Assembly: GCF_005222225.1 (NCBI RefSeq)
Contig: NZ_CP036536.1
Location: 2,566,001-2,630,000 of the forward strand
Origin: Salinimonas lutimaris
Lineage (GTDB): Bacteria; Pseudomonadota; Gammaproteobacteria; Enterobacterales; Alteromonadaceae
Length of the DNA stretch: 64,000 bases
Direction: 5' to 3'
Part shown: positions 44,676 to 52,029 of the stretch, piece by piece
Layout: every line of letters begins with the position of its first letter
How positions within the stretch are numbered: position 1 is the stretch's first letter
Notes under the pieces: generated by a model
What the model saw: the letters and a program-made list of their open reading frames with translations, nothing else
Told to the model about the DNA's origin: nothing
The model's database searches: none
Translations under genes and position numbers: made by a program

Positions 44676-45383
44676 ATGAAACAACAAGTAAAATTTATCC
44701 TCGCGGGAACCACACTACTGGCCAGTCAGGCTGCTTTTGCAAACTGGTCTTCTACTGTCACGCTGGCATCAGATTATTCATTCAATGGTGTGAGCTACAC
44801 CGACGAAGACCCGGCGCTACAGGCAAGTCTGGATTATGCTGCTGATAGCGGCTGGTACGCTGGCGCCTGGACATCCAACGTGGATTTTGGCGACGGCGGT
44901 GGTATTGATCAGGAACTGGACTTTTATGCCGGTTACTGGACACAGCTGAACGATGCCTGGTCATTAGATTACGGTATTGCTTACTACACCTATCTGGGTA
45001 CCACTAACGCGGATGAAAGTAATTACCCGGAAGCCTGGGTTAAATTCAACTACACCTCAGATTTTGGTGTAACCGAATTTAACAGCTGGTATTCATGGGA
45101 CTACTTTGGTCTGGGTGGCGGACACGTTATCGGCATGGTGGCACACACCTTTGCGATTGCTGAGAATCACGCCATTCGAATCAGCGCCGATACCTCCAAC
45201 TCACTGGACGGTGATAAGTGGATCTGGGATGTTAACGATAAGTCTTACCAGCACGTTCGGGCTGCATATCAAACCAGCTTCAAAGGCTTTAACTTTGAAG
45301 TAGCTGCAGAAGATACCACACTGGACTACGACACCGGAGACTTCCGGGTGGTGGCCAGCGTTAGCCGTACATTCAGCTTTTAA
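44676..45383 (+). CDS. TorF-family putative outer-membrane porin
   Basis: This 235-aa protein has a signal peptide cleaved near AFA-NW (about residue 22). The mature part is an alternating Trp/Tyr-rich beta barrel beginning WSSTVTLASDYSFNGVSYTDEDPALQASLDY and ending with aromatic SRTFSF. This fits the TorF/CHP02001 family of small outer-membrane proteins. The ATG at 44676 has AGGAC upstream; an earlier in-frame ATG within the transporter gene is rejected. Last gene of the bet operon, so a choline-permeable channel is plausible but unproven. Confidence 0.85.
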   Translation: MKQQVKFILAGTTLLASQAAFANWSSTVTLASDYSFNGVSYTDEDPALQASLDYAADSGWYAGAWTSNVDFGDGGGIDQELDFYAGYWTQLNDAWSLDYGIAYYTYLGTTNADESNYPEAWVKFNYTSDFGVTEFNSWYSWDYFGLGGGHVIGMVAHTFAIAENHAIRISADTSNSLDGDKWIWDVNDKSYQHVRAAYQTSFKGFNFEVAAEDTTLDYDTGDFRVVASVSRTFSF

Positions 45384-45405
45384 GCTATAAAGCCCTTCGA
45401 AAACC

Positions 45406-45436
45406 AAGCCGCCCGGTAATCCCTGGCGGCTTTTTT
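45406..45436 (+). terminator. Terminator of the bet operon
   Basis: AAGCCGCC and GGCGGCTT form an 8-bp stem with an 11-nt loop followed by TTTTGTGC; the stem merges into a run of six T residues. It lies 22 bp after the porin stop. Confidence 0.9.
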
Positions 45437-45471
45437 GTGCTTGCTAATCAGTGTCTGTCGATTTAGCGTAA

Positions 45472-46221
45472 GTGCTTATACACACTCACCGGGTTGTTGC
45501 TACAACAATGTTTAAGGAAAGCCTGTCACTACGCGCCTATACCAGAACAGCTGCCCGACATGCACATACATTCTGCCAGCTGGTGCTGCCACTTAACGGG
45601 GCCATACACATGCAAATGGAGGCGTTTAACGGCAAGGTCGGCGTGGGCGAAGGCATTATGGTGCCTGCTCGGGTTTTACATACTTTCAGTGCCGATGAAA
45701 AAGCCCGCTTTATTGTGGCGGATCTTGCCAGCCTGCCTGCTCACTTTCAGGAGCTGGAAGGGCCCAAGTTCCGGCTAACCGATGCATTGTCTGCCTTTTT
45801 AAGTTACGCCGAAATACAGTTTCAGCAAAGCACCAGTGACGCGCTCGAGCATTATCTGGTTGAAGCTTTTAAACAGTTACTGCTCAGCCAGCGTCAGGTC
45901 AGTGAACACTCGGATCGTATCGAGCAGGCTATCAGCTATATTCAGCAGCAGCCATCAGCCACACTTTCGGTGAGTACACTGGCCCGGCGCTCATGCCTGG
46001 GTGAAACGCAATTTAAAAAACGCTTTAAAGCGCATACCGGAATCAGTGTAGGCCAGTACATTACCCAAACCCGCATGCGTAAAGCCCAGGCGCTGCTGCG
46101 GTTTACCGACATGCCGGTGAGCCGGGTTGCCGAAGAAGTGGGTTATCACGATATTTCCGCTTTCAGTCGCCGGTTTACCCTGTTTTTTGGCCGATCTCCC
46201 AAACACTTTTCGCGTCTGTAA
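45472..46221 (+). CDS. AraC-family transcriptional regulator
   Basis: This 249-aa regulator has an N-terminal cupin-type ligand domain (about residues 20-90, RHAHTFCQLVLPLNGAIHM) and a C-terminal pair of helix-turn-helix motifs (about residues 150-247). The latter carries LSVSTLARRSCLGETQFKKRF and the signature MPVSRVAEEVGYHDISAFSRRF. The start is uncertain: GTG at 45472 or ATG at 45508, neither with a strong ribosome site. It sits between the bet operon and a DMT exporter; control of the exporter or of bet genes is possible. A regulator of this type often senses an aromatic or amino compound. Confidence 0.88.
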   Translation: MLIHTHRVVATTMFKESLSLRAYTRTAARHAHTFCQLVLPLNGAIHMQMEAFNGKVGVGEGIMVPARVLHTFSADEKARFIVADLASLPAHFQELEGPKFRLTDALSAFLSYAEIQFQQSTSDALEHYLVEAFKQLLLSQRQVSEHSDRIEQAISYIQQQPSATLSVSTLARRSCLGETQFKKRFKAHTGISVGQYITQTRMRKAQALLRFTDMPVSRVAEEVGYHDISAFSRRFTLFFGRSPKHFSRL

Positions 46222-46353
46222 TCGATACTTTCGCCACTCTTTGTCGTTCGGTAAAACTGTCTTTGCAACCCAAAAGAGTGTCTTTTCAGCACAAAAATCT
46301 ATTTACTTACCGGGTATGATAAATGCTGATTTATTTTTGCAGGATACCTGTTT

Positions 46354-47229
46354 ATGCCGACGTTATCAGGGCTTATCGCTGTACTGATGTGGGGGTTGCT
46401 AGCCGTATTTAGTACTTTCACCCGTGATATACCGCCTTTTCAACTGCTGGTTGTGTGCTTTTCTATTTCCTTTTTGCTGATTGTGATAAAACGATTGATC
46501 CAACAAAAGCCAGTGTTCAAACCCTCTTCCATGACCTCACAGCAATGGCTGGTGCATACCCTGTGTTTGTTTGGCTTTCACTTTTGCTATTTTATGGCCA
46601 TTCGATACGCTCCTCCCGTTGAAGTCAGCCTGATTGGTTATCTGTGGCCGTTACTGCTGGGTATTTATGTTGCTCCTCAGGGTCTGCGCCTGTTTGCGCT
46701 GGCCGGTGGCCTGCTCGGCTTTGCCGGATCGGTATTTCTGGTGCTCTCGGGCGAATCACTGTCAGCCGATATGCAATATCTGCCAGGCTATCTGCTTGCC
46801 TTCACCTGTGCGCTGATCTGGTCAGGGTATTCCTGGTTTCTTTCCCGTTCGCACAGTGAGGTAGAGGATATTGGCTGGGTGTCACTACTAGTTGCAGTGT
46901 TATCCCTGATTGCGCACTTGTGGCTGGAGCAGACCCAGACATCGTGGACAGCCAGCGAACTGTGCAATGCACTACTGCTGGGCCTTGGGCCGATTGGCGG
47001 GGCTTTTTACCTGTGGGATATAGGCATGAAAAACGGCGACCAGAGCCTGCTTGCCTCAATAAGCTTTGCCACCCCGGTGATCTCTGCTGTGGCGCTCTAT
47101 GCCGCTGGCTTCAGCCCGCTATCCACCGCAGTGATAGTGGCGGTTTCGCTTATTTTATCCGGCGCACTGATTACCAATAACGCCCAAAGAATCAAACACC
47201 AACTGACCAAACGGAGAATGACCGCATGA
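46354..47229 (+). CDS. DMT/EamA-family exporter, YddG-like
   Basis: This 291-aa inner-membrane protein has ten hydrophobic segments in two EamA repeats. [11 protein letters not shown] opens repeat 1 and [19 protein letters not shown] repeat 2. The [27 protein letters not shown]-like block (here [20 protein letters not shown]) is the YddG-type pattern, suggesting export of aromatic amino acids or related compounds. It ends 4 nt into the csaA-like gene (ATGA), so the two are co-translated. Confidence 0.87.
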   Translation: MPTLSGLIAVLMWGLLAVFSTFTRDIPPFQLLVVCFSISFLLIVIKRLIQQKPVFKPSSMTSQQWLVHTLCLFGFHFCYFMAIRYAPPVEVSLIGYLWPLLLGIYVAPQGLRLFALAGGLLGFAGSVFLVLSGESLSADMQYLPGYLLAFTCALIWSGYSWFLSRSHSEVEDIGWVSLLVAVLSLIAHLWLEQTQTSWTASELCNALLLGLGPIGGAFYLWDIGMKNGDQSLLASISFATPVISAVALYAAGFSPLSTAVIVAVSLILSGALITNNAQRIKHQLTKRRMTA

Positions 47230-47561
47230 GCACCATCAGCTGGAATGATTTTGCCAAAATTGACTTTCGTGCCGGCACCATCGTCGCCGTCGATGACTTT
47301 CCTGAGGCACACAGCCCGGCCTATAAGCTAACCATCGACTTTGGTCCGGACATTGGCGTTCGTCGCTCCAGCGCCCAGATTACTACCCTGTATGCCAAAC
47401 AGGACCTGGTTGGCCGCCAGATTCTGGGAGTCGTGAACTTTCCTGAAAAACAGATTGGCCCTTTTATGTCCCAGTGTCTGGTCACCGGTTTTTATCACCA
47501 TAACGACGTGGTTTTGCTGCGTCCTGACCAGCCGGTAGACAATGGTGCCCGGCTGGGGTGA
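47226..47561 (+). CDS. CsaA-like tRNA-binding domain protein
   Basis: This 111-aa protein is a free-standing OB-fold tRNA-binding domain like CsaA/YgjH. The core reads [23 protein letters not shown], then [20 protein letters not shown] and [27 protein letters not shown]. Such proteins bind tRNA or act as export chaperones; the role here is unknown. Coupled to the DMT exporter by a 4-nt overlap. Confidence 0.92.
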   Translation: MSTISWNDFAKIDFRAGTIVAVDDFPEAHSPAYKLTIDFGPDIGVRRSSAQITTLYAKQDLVGRQILGVVNFPEKQIGPFMSQCLVTGFYHHNDVVLLRPDQPVDNGARLG

Positions 47562-47685
47562 TCCCTGGTGCGCCTCAGCGGGTTATAAAGGGAATTAAAC
47601 GATTTGAGATTGGCAGGGTCGCCGTCGCTGATTACTCTGCCCGGCAATTTATATTCTTTTTACTTCAAAATAAGGAGTCATGACT

Positions 47686-48234
47686 ATGAGCCGCCATTTT
47701 GATCAGGCTGATGGGCTGTGTGAAACTAAAGATCCGGCCACCGATGGCTTTGTGTTTAACCAGACGATGCTGCGTATTGCCGACCCGGCTCGTAGCCTGG
47801 ATTTTTACACCCGAGTACTGGGTATGACGCTGATAAAGCGCCTGGACTTTCCAGAAATGAAATTTACCCTGTATTTTCTTGCTGCCGGTGAAGACTTTTC
47901 TGACATCAGTGAAGATGACAAGGCCCGTACCGTACAGACATTTGGCCGCCCAGCCATGTTGGAGCTTACTCATAACTGGGGTGATACGCCAGAAACCGCT
48001 GACTACCATAACGGTAATAGCGAACCTAAGGGTTTCGGCCATATCGGTTTTCATGTACCTGATGCCAACGCTGCGTGCCAGCGCTTCGACGATCTGGGCG
48101 TTGCGTTTCAAAAGAACCTGAATGATGGTTCTATGAAAGGTATTGCGTTTATCAAAGATCCGGATGGGTACTGGATTGAGATTTTCACGGCCCAAAATAC
48201 TGATCAGGTTATCAGCGACCATATCAGCAACTAA
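47686..48234 (+). CDS. gloA: Lactoylglutathione lyase (glyoxalase I), long form
   Basis: Glyoxalase I isomerises the methylglyoxal-glutathione hemithioacetal to S-lactoylglutathione. The product is 182 aa, the long form seen in Pseudomonas and eukaryotes (the short E. coli form has about 135). Metal ligands are Gln in [18 protein letters not shown], Glu in [10 protein letters not shown], His in [11 protein letters not shown] and Glu in PDGYWIEIF. The ATG at 47686 is preferred over 47680 because GGAG is 8 nt from the former and only 2 nt from the latter. The long form usually favours zinc. Confidence 0.93.
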   Translation: MSRHFDQADGLCETKDPATDGFVFNQTMLRIADPARSLDFYTRVLGMTLIKRLDFPEMKFTLYFLAAGEDFSDISEDDKARTVQTFGRPAMLELTHNWGDTPETADYHNGNSEPKGFGHIGFHVPDANAACQRFDDLGVAFQKNLNDGSMKGIAFIKDPDGYWIEIFTAQNTDQVISDHISN

Positions 48235-48243
48235 TCATTTCAC

Positions 48244-48271
48244 TGAGCAGTGTGCAACGGCATGCTGCTCA
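48244..48271 (+). terminator. Weak hairpin after gloA
   Basis: TGAGCAG and CTGCTCA pair across a 14-nt loop, 10 bp after the gloA stop. There is no T-tract, so its role as terminator is doubtful. Confidence 0.35.
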
Positions 48272-48403
48272 TCCCACCCCTCCTACAGTACATTTTTTGT
48301 ACTTTTTATATTGACATCTGCCCCCTGCGCTGGGTTAAATAATATTTAACTTATAAAACTCTAACAGCATGAACTAGCAACCTGTCGTTTAGGTGTATTT
48401 GCT

Positions 48404-49837
48404 ATGGTCCGGGGACGGTGCACCATCAGCAGAACCACAGTTTTTATCAATACACTAAACGGACTGCACCTGATATTTCGTGCAGCGCTGATTCTCGCCT
48501 TTTATATTCTTGACCCGTTTGCCCTGTCCAGCGCTTCTGATGAGGCTTCTGCTGATGCCCTAAACCGTTTTGGTGCTGCGTCTTATGGACAGCAACCGGC
48601 TTCTACCGGACATTCCGGTCACAATGAAATTGTGGTGGTGTTAATTGATGATAGTTATCTGACCGAACAAAACCAGTACTGGCCGTTATCCTATACCGAG
48701 CAGTCTAAGATTTTTCGTCAGATTCTTCGCCATGAACCTGCCGCTCTCTTTGTTGATTTTCTATATACCCATGACCGCACTCAGGTCGGTGAAAAGCTCA
48801 GTCGGCTTACCAATGTTGTGCAAAGATACGCCGCAAAAACTCCGATATTTATTCCCCAGCCAACGACCACTGCATTTGACGATGACGCCTTATTTAATAA
48901 GGCCCGTCCAGTCACTGTACAATGGGCCGGATACGGCGATTTTTATCCGTTAACTGCCAATAATCTGCCTACCCCTGCAAGTGCTTTGTTTGATGTTTTT
49001 TGTCAGCAAAACCATGACTGTACACTGACATCAGCAGATGCCCCCACCCCATTATATTTACAGTGGGGTGGCCAGATACACCCTGACCAGCACATGGTGC
49101 ACAATACAACAAACTGCTCAGTACTACCGGATTCGTTGCAATACTACACCAGAGTATTAATGGCCGAGGTGTTTTGGAAAGTGAATGACAGTCTGCGACA
49201 GAATTGTGCATATACGCTAACGCTCCCCGTTAGTAGTTTATTTGTCAGCAATGTTGATGACCGTCAGACAATCCACTCTCTGCTTAAAAACAAAATTGTG
49301 ATGCTCGGCGCATTTATTCAGGGCGCCCGTGATACCGTGACTACGCCGGTTCACGGTAAAGTGCCCGGGGTTTACCTGCACGCCATGGCACTGGACAACC
49401 TTATTACCATGCAAAACCGGGTATACCGGCCCGCTCCCACTGTGTACAAACACATCGACATCACTGACATCATTGACGCTCTGTTTATTTTTATAGTCAG
49501 CCTTTGGCAGAACGGACTGAGAAATCGCCCCTCTCAGCAAACTCCGGGCGAAAAAGCACCATGGTTACGCACTACGCTCATCACCGTATTGCTTATCACT
49601 GGGATTCTGGGTACCGCGATCATTTTTTATCAGGTACTACATATTCAGCCCATCAACTGGGTGGCTTTGCTTATTTTGGTGCTGCTGATTTTACTGCAGC
49701 ACTTGTTTCACCATTTGCACGTCCGTCGTGCCTATCATTACATCGCTACACTACTGGATAAAGGAGTTACCCATGTTGAAGAAAATTATCATCGGCTTAC
49801 TTTGTATGTGGATGTTTTCCGCGAACGCCGAAAATAA
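48404..49837 (+). CDS. CHASE2-domain membrane protein without a recognisable output domain
   Basis: This 477-aa protein has one N-terminal membrane helix (about residues 20-41), a large periplasmic CHASE2 domain (about 60-340) and C-terminal membrane helices (about 353-367, 388-408, 415-435). CHASE2 patterns include IVVVLIDDSYL, QYWPLSYTEQSKIFRQI, AALFVDFLYTHDR, LLKNKIVMLGAFIQGARDTVTTPV and GVYLHAMALDNLIT. In most CHASE2 proteins a kinase or cyclase follows the helices. Here only about 40 basic residues remain, overlapped for 65 nt by the next gene. It may sense an extracytoplasmic signal and act through its helices or partners. The start lacks a ribosome site. Confidence 0.82.
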   Translation: MVRGRCTISRTTVFINTLNGLHLIFRAALILAFYILDPFALSSASDEASADALNRFGAASYGQQPASTGHSGHNEIVVVLIDDSYLTEQNQYWPLSYTEQSKIFRQILRHEPAALFVDFLYTHDRTQVGEKLSRLTNVVQRYAAKTPIFIPQPTTTAFDDDALFNKARPVTVQWAGYGDFYPLTANNLPTPASALFDVFCQQNHDCTLTSADAPTPLYLQWGGQIHPDQHMVHNTTNCSVLPDSLQYYTRVLMAEVFWKVNDSLRQNCAYTLTLPVSSLFVSNVDDRQTIHSLLKNKIVMLGAFIQGARDTVTTPVHGKVPGVYLHAMALDNLITMQNRVYRPAPTVYKHIDITDIIDALFIFIVSLWQNGLRNRPSQQTPGEKAPWLRTTLITVLLITGILGTAIIFYQVLHIQPINWVALLILVLLILLQHLFHHLHVRRAYHYIATLLDKGVTHVEENYHRLTLYVDVFRERRK

Positions 49838-50150
49838 CCTGACTATGCGTATTTTAAGCTATGAAGCTGATCAGGTAGAAATTCTGGACGCTGAAGGCAA
49901 AGTGCTGCGTACAGTGGATAAAACCGCATTACCTGAGCCTGATGTGGCCGTTATTCAGATAAACGAGGAGCTTGAACTTGTGCAAATCGAGGATTCGCAG
50001 GGCCAGCCGGTCTGGCTTGATATGTACTATCTGCGCTTAAGCGAGGGCAAACAAGTAGCATTAAAATGTATCACACTGCAAACCAGCCTTGCCTCGGACC
50101 ATCAGGAAGCCGGGACCATGGGTCTGGGTGGCGGCTGTTCAGGAGAGTAA
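49773..50150 (+). CDS. Small exported protein of the CHASE2-M48 cassette
   Basis: This 125-aa protein has a signal peptide (MLKKIIIGLLCMWMFSANA, cleavage at about residue 19) and a small beta-rich domain (TMRILSYEADQVEILDAEG). Its last 20 residues are Gly/Ser/Cys-rich (MGLGGGCSGE). AAGGAG 6 nt upstream supports ATG 49773, which lies 65 nt inside the CHASE2 gene in another frame. It ends at the M48 start. I recognise no family. The position suggests a periplasmic partner or regulator of the CHASE2 protein or the protease. Confidence 0.75.
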   Translation: MLKKIIIGLLCMWMFSANAENNLTMRILSYEADQVEILDAEGKVLRTVDKTALPEPDVAVIQINEELELVQIEDSQGQPVWLDMYYLRLSEGKQVALKCITLQTSLASDHQEAGTMGLGGGCSGE

Positions 50151-50152
50151 TG

Positions 50153-51742
50153 ATGAAATTACCGCATATTTTCCTATCAGTATTCATTTTTGCCGGGCTG
50201 ACTGGCTGTGGTAGCACTATGGACGGCATTGGAAGTGCCCTGTCTAATATGACTGGCTCTAAAAAGCACAACGGCTTTGACGGACGCTATATTGATCAAC
50301 AGGAAGTCGCTGAGTTCAAGCAGCGTAATGATGCTCTATCCGGGGAGGGGCGCCTGATCAGTTATGACGGGCTGGATATTCCTGCTAATCAGATTCGTCA
50401 GTCTCATGTTGTACATTCACCTGAGCTTAACCGTTACCTGACCGCCATACTCGATAAAGTCATCGCGCAGTGGAATGGTACGCCAGTCAATATTCAGGTA
50501 CAGGTTATCCATTCACAAAATTTTGCGCCTTACGCTGATGCCTACGGCATGATTAGCATGCCGCTGGGCGCACTGGCAAATATTGAAAGTGAAGATGAGC
50601 TCGCCCTGATGCTGGCGCATGAAGTCAGTCATATTGTACTGAGACATCATGAAAGAGAGTCAGTAGTCACAGACAATAATGACAATATCAATACGCTCTC
50701 TTCGGCATTTATCATGGCGAATGTTATCAAAGATTCAAAATTGGATAAGGACGGAGAGGACCTGTTTGCTTACCACCCTACCAATCATGGCCAGAAAAAT
50801 ATCTCAAAAGCAGCTATCTATGGCGGCATTATTCAAACCGTATCAACCAACGTCTGGAACACCGCCTGGAAGCGTAATCAGGAAGATGAAGCTGACCTGC
50901 TGGCGCTGGATATGGCGTTAGCCGCTGGTTACTCTCCCCGGGCTAGTGCCCATGTATTGCAACGCCTTGCTGACTTTCAGGGAAAACAAAAAAGCTTATT
51001 ATCGAAATACTGGAAATATAAAAAAGAGTCGATTACCAGTGCCTTTCAAAGCGCTGATTTATCACAGGTTAATGCTCAGATTGACAGCGCGCTTGATGAA
51101 GGAATGAACGCTGCCATTGGTACAGTGACCGACTATTTTCAGCGAACTCACATGTCGCCGGAGAATCGTGACCTGAGTGTAAGAGAGTACGTTCGCCGGG
51201 AATACGGCGACCATATCCGGCGTCGGGTTGATAAGCAAAGCTGGCAAGTTTTTAGCCGGCAAGAGAGTATTGCCTCTTTAATATATAGTTATCGGCAAGC
51301 TTTTGCGGCAGCCAATGCACTGGCAGAAAACGATTTGGCCTCAGCTGAAACTCTCGCGTTTAGTGCACTAACTCCCGAAGTGTCGGGCCATCCCTATATC
51401 AGGGAAGTGCTTTACAACCTGAGAATGGCTCAGAATAACCCCGTCAAGGCAGCGCAGAATCTGACGCTGATTACGCATTGGGAACACGCCTCACCAACTT
51501 TGTTTGATACGCGTATCGAGCTGGACATGGCTGAACAGAACTATGCTCAGGTATTAGAAAGTATTGCACAGGCTGAGGCTGTATTTGGTAACCGAAGTCG
51601 CTTTATCGTGCAAAAATCCATTGCACTGACAAATCTGGGCAGGCAACAGGAAGCCATTGCTGAGCTGGAGCAGTGCCAGCAATATATGCAAATGAAAGGT
51701 ACCTGCTCGCAGTTGCTGGAAAAACTCAACAGACGAGCCTGA
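50153..51742 (+). CDS. M48-family lipoprotein metalloprotease with C-terminal repeat region
   Basis: This 529-aa protein has a lipoprotein signal and lipobox LTGC (Cys at about residue 18). The M48 zinc site is MLAHEVSHIVLRHH (HExxH at about residue 155), with the third ligand Glu in QEDEADLLALDMALAAGY (about residue 245). The C-terminal third is helical with TPR-like pairs (YAQVLESIAQAEAVFG, ALTNLGRQQEAIAELEQC), giving a BepA-like layout. BepA works on outer-membrane protein assembly, so an envelope quality-control role is inferred. Start: AGGAG gives 7 nt to ATG 50153 and 4 nt to ATG 50150; the first is chosen. Confidence 0.88.
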   Translation: MKLPHIFLSVFIFAGLTGCGSTMDGIGSALSNMTGSKKHNGFDGRYIDQQEVAEFKQRNDALSGEGRLISYDGLDIPANQIRQSHVVHSPELNRYLTAILDKVIAQWNGTPVNIQVQVIHSQNFAPYADAYGMISMPLGALANIESEDELALMLAHEVSHIVLRHHERESVVTDNNDNINTLSSAFIMANVIKDSKLDKDGEDLFAYHPTNHGQKNISKAAIYGGIIQTVSTNVWNTAWKRNQEDEADLLALDMALAAGYSPRASAHVLQRLADFQGKQKSLLSKYWKYKKESITSAFQSADLSQVNAQIDSALDEGMNAAIGTVTDYFQRTHMSPENRDLSVREYVRREYGDHIRRRVDKQSWQVFSRQESIASLIYSYRQAFAAANALAENDLASAETLAFSALTPEVSGHPYIREVLYNLRMAQNNPVKAAQNLTLITHWEHASPTLFDTRIELDMAEQNYAQVLESIAQAEAVFGNRSRFIVQKSIALTNLGRQQEAIAELEQCQQYMQMKGTCSQLLEKLNRRA

Positions 51743-51755
51743 TTACACGATTCTG

Positions 51756-51789
51756 GCAGGCCGGCTGATATCCCGGCCTGCTGTTTTTT
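51756..51789 (+). terminator. Terminator after the M48 protease gene
   Basis: GCAGGCCGG and CCGGCCTGC form a perfect 9-bp stem with an 8-nt loop, followed by TGTTTTTTG. It closes the CHASE2 cassette. Confidence 0.92.
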
Positions 51790-52029
51790 GTATGACTAGA
51801 CAGGCTATTACTTCTTTCTTCGCCTAAAAAGCTGACTGTTTTACTTATTTGATTTTAAACCTTCTTTGAAGACCCAATACGGTTAAACGCTTAAGCCGCT
51901 GAGCAGGCTGATTATTTTCATTTGTCCTTCTACCTTACAAATCACCGCGCTGTATTGCTCATTCCCCCCTGTTGCTTACCATTAAATATGCCATTGAATT
52001 ACCGACATTTTTAAAGCACAGGAAGTATT

